Origin: Methanoregulaceae archaeon
GTDB lineage: Archaea > Halobacteriota > Methanomicrobia > Methanomicrobiales > Methanospirillaceae
Assembly (NCBI GenBank): GCA_019695435.1
Contig: JACTVF010000023.1
Coordinates: 1 to 15,220, forward strand
Length of the DNA: 15,220 nucleotides
Direction: 5' to 3'
The position numbers and the translations under genes were made by a program. Within the stretch, counting starts at the first letter, position 1. Each line of letters opens with the position of its first letter. Under the pieces are notes generated by a model. It saw only the letters and a program-made list of their open reading frames with translations. It was not told the DNA's origin and ran no database searches. Positions 14,890 through 15,220 of this stretch are shown one piece after another.

Positions 14890-15220
14890 TCAGGTAACCT
14901 GCACATCCCCAAGCCACGCGCCGGGGTTCTCGATAACTTCCCCGACAACCCGGGCGCCTTCGACGAGTTTTATCACCGCGTCAACAGATTCGGGCGGCAC
15001 GACATAGGCATACCCCATCCCCATGTTGAACGTCCGGTACATCTCGATTGGCGAGATCTTACCGATCTCCTGTATCCACCGGAAGATTTCCGGGGGAGTA
15101 AGCGGGTTGTCGAACCGGAACCCGAACTTGCTGAGCCTCAGGAAGTTAAAGAGGCCACCACCCGTAATGTGGCACATCCCGTGCACTGTGCAGGTGTCAG
15201 CGACATGCAGGCTCTCGTGG
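14890..15220 (-). CDS. purM: Phosphoribosylformylglycinamidine cyclo-ligase (AIR synthetase), C-terminal part
   Basis: The frame enters from the right edge and ends at a TGA at 14890, giving about 110 C-terminal residues; the 5' part lies outside the window. PurM closes the imidazole ring of AIR from FGAM with ATP, in the cytoplasm. Family motifs: VHGMCHITGGGLFNFLRL (the ITGGG loop), PPEIFRWIQEIGKIS, EMYRTFNMGMGYAYVVP, and the closing VVGEVIENPG. These match the C-terminal half of the PurM/PurL fold and the length to the C-terminus is normal. Same strand as purF, about 4.3 kb away, so the purine genes here are near each other but not in one operon. Confidence 0.93.
   Translation of the reverse strand, partial: HESLHVADTCTVHGMCHITGGGLFNFLRLSKFGFRFDNPLTPPEIFRWIQEIGKISPIEMYRTFNMGMGYAYVVPPESVDAVIKLVEGARVVGEVIENPGAWLGDVQVT

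Overview
The window looks like chromosomal DNA of a methanogenic euryarchaeon, most likely of the order Methanomicrobiales (Methanoregula-like). The evidence is an archaeal gene set (LSm protein, ribosomal protein L37e, MCT-1-like PUA protein, archaeal SepF, ZPR1 zinc-finger protein), TATA-like boxes about 25 nt ahead of several starts, an archaeal initiator tRNA without encoded CCA, and moderately GC-rich coding sequence. The genus is inference from general resemblance; no database was consulted.

Left part, 1-4137, is accessory and AT-richer. On the minus strand lie a secreted subtilisin/sedolisin-like peptidase (1-1363, cut by the window edge) and, just upstream, a 180-residue membrane-anchored protein (1533-2075). 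The latter repeats the peptidase's N-terminal pro-region but has no catalytic domain. Next comes an IS5/IS4-type insertion sequence (about 2407-3451) with a DDE transposase and matching inverted repeats. Its reading frame runs out through the right repeat into flanking DNA. An AT-rich hypothetical gene (3540-4064) follows and appears to have lost its 5' end at this junction.

Middle part, 4138-7610, holds on the minus strand a KaiC/RadA-like protein with a degenerate Walker A motif and an acyl-CoA synthetase upstream of it. Divergent from these, on the plus strand, are a two-helix membrane protein and a small His/Glu/Pro-rich disordered protein.

Right part, 7611-15220, is housekeeping. On the minus strand are thioredoxin with a charged N-terminal extension, a SAM-dependent methyltransferase, and a tight lsm - rpl37e - purF operon; the end of purM lies at the right edge. 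On the plus strand are initiator tRNA-Met, an MCT-1/Tma20-like PUA protein divergent from lsm, a sepF - zpr1 pair closed by a hairpin-plus-T8 terminator, and a sensor histidine kinase whose extracellular part is a solute-binding-protein domain. An unassigned 303-bp leader with an operator-like dyad precedes the kinase.

The most unusual items are the peptidase with its separate pro-region-like partner, the IS read-through and truncated gene, the ATP-site-deficient RecA-fold protein, and the kinase leader.
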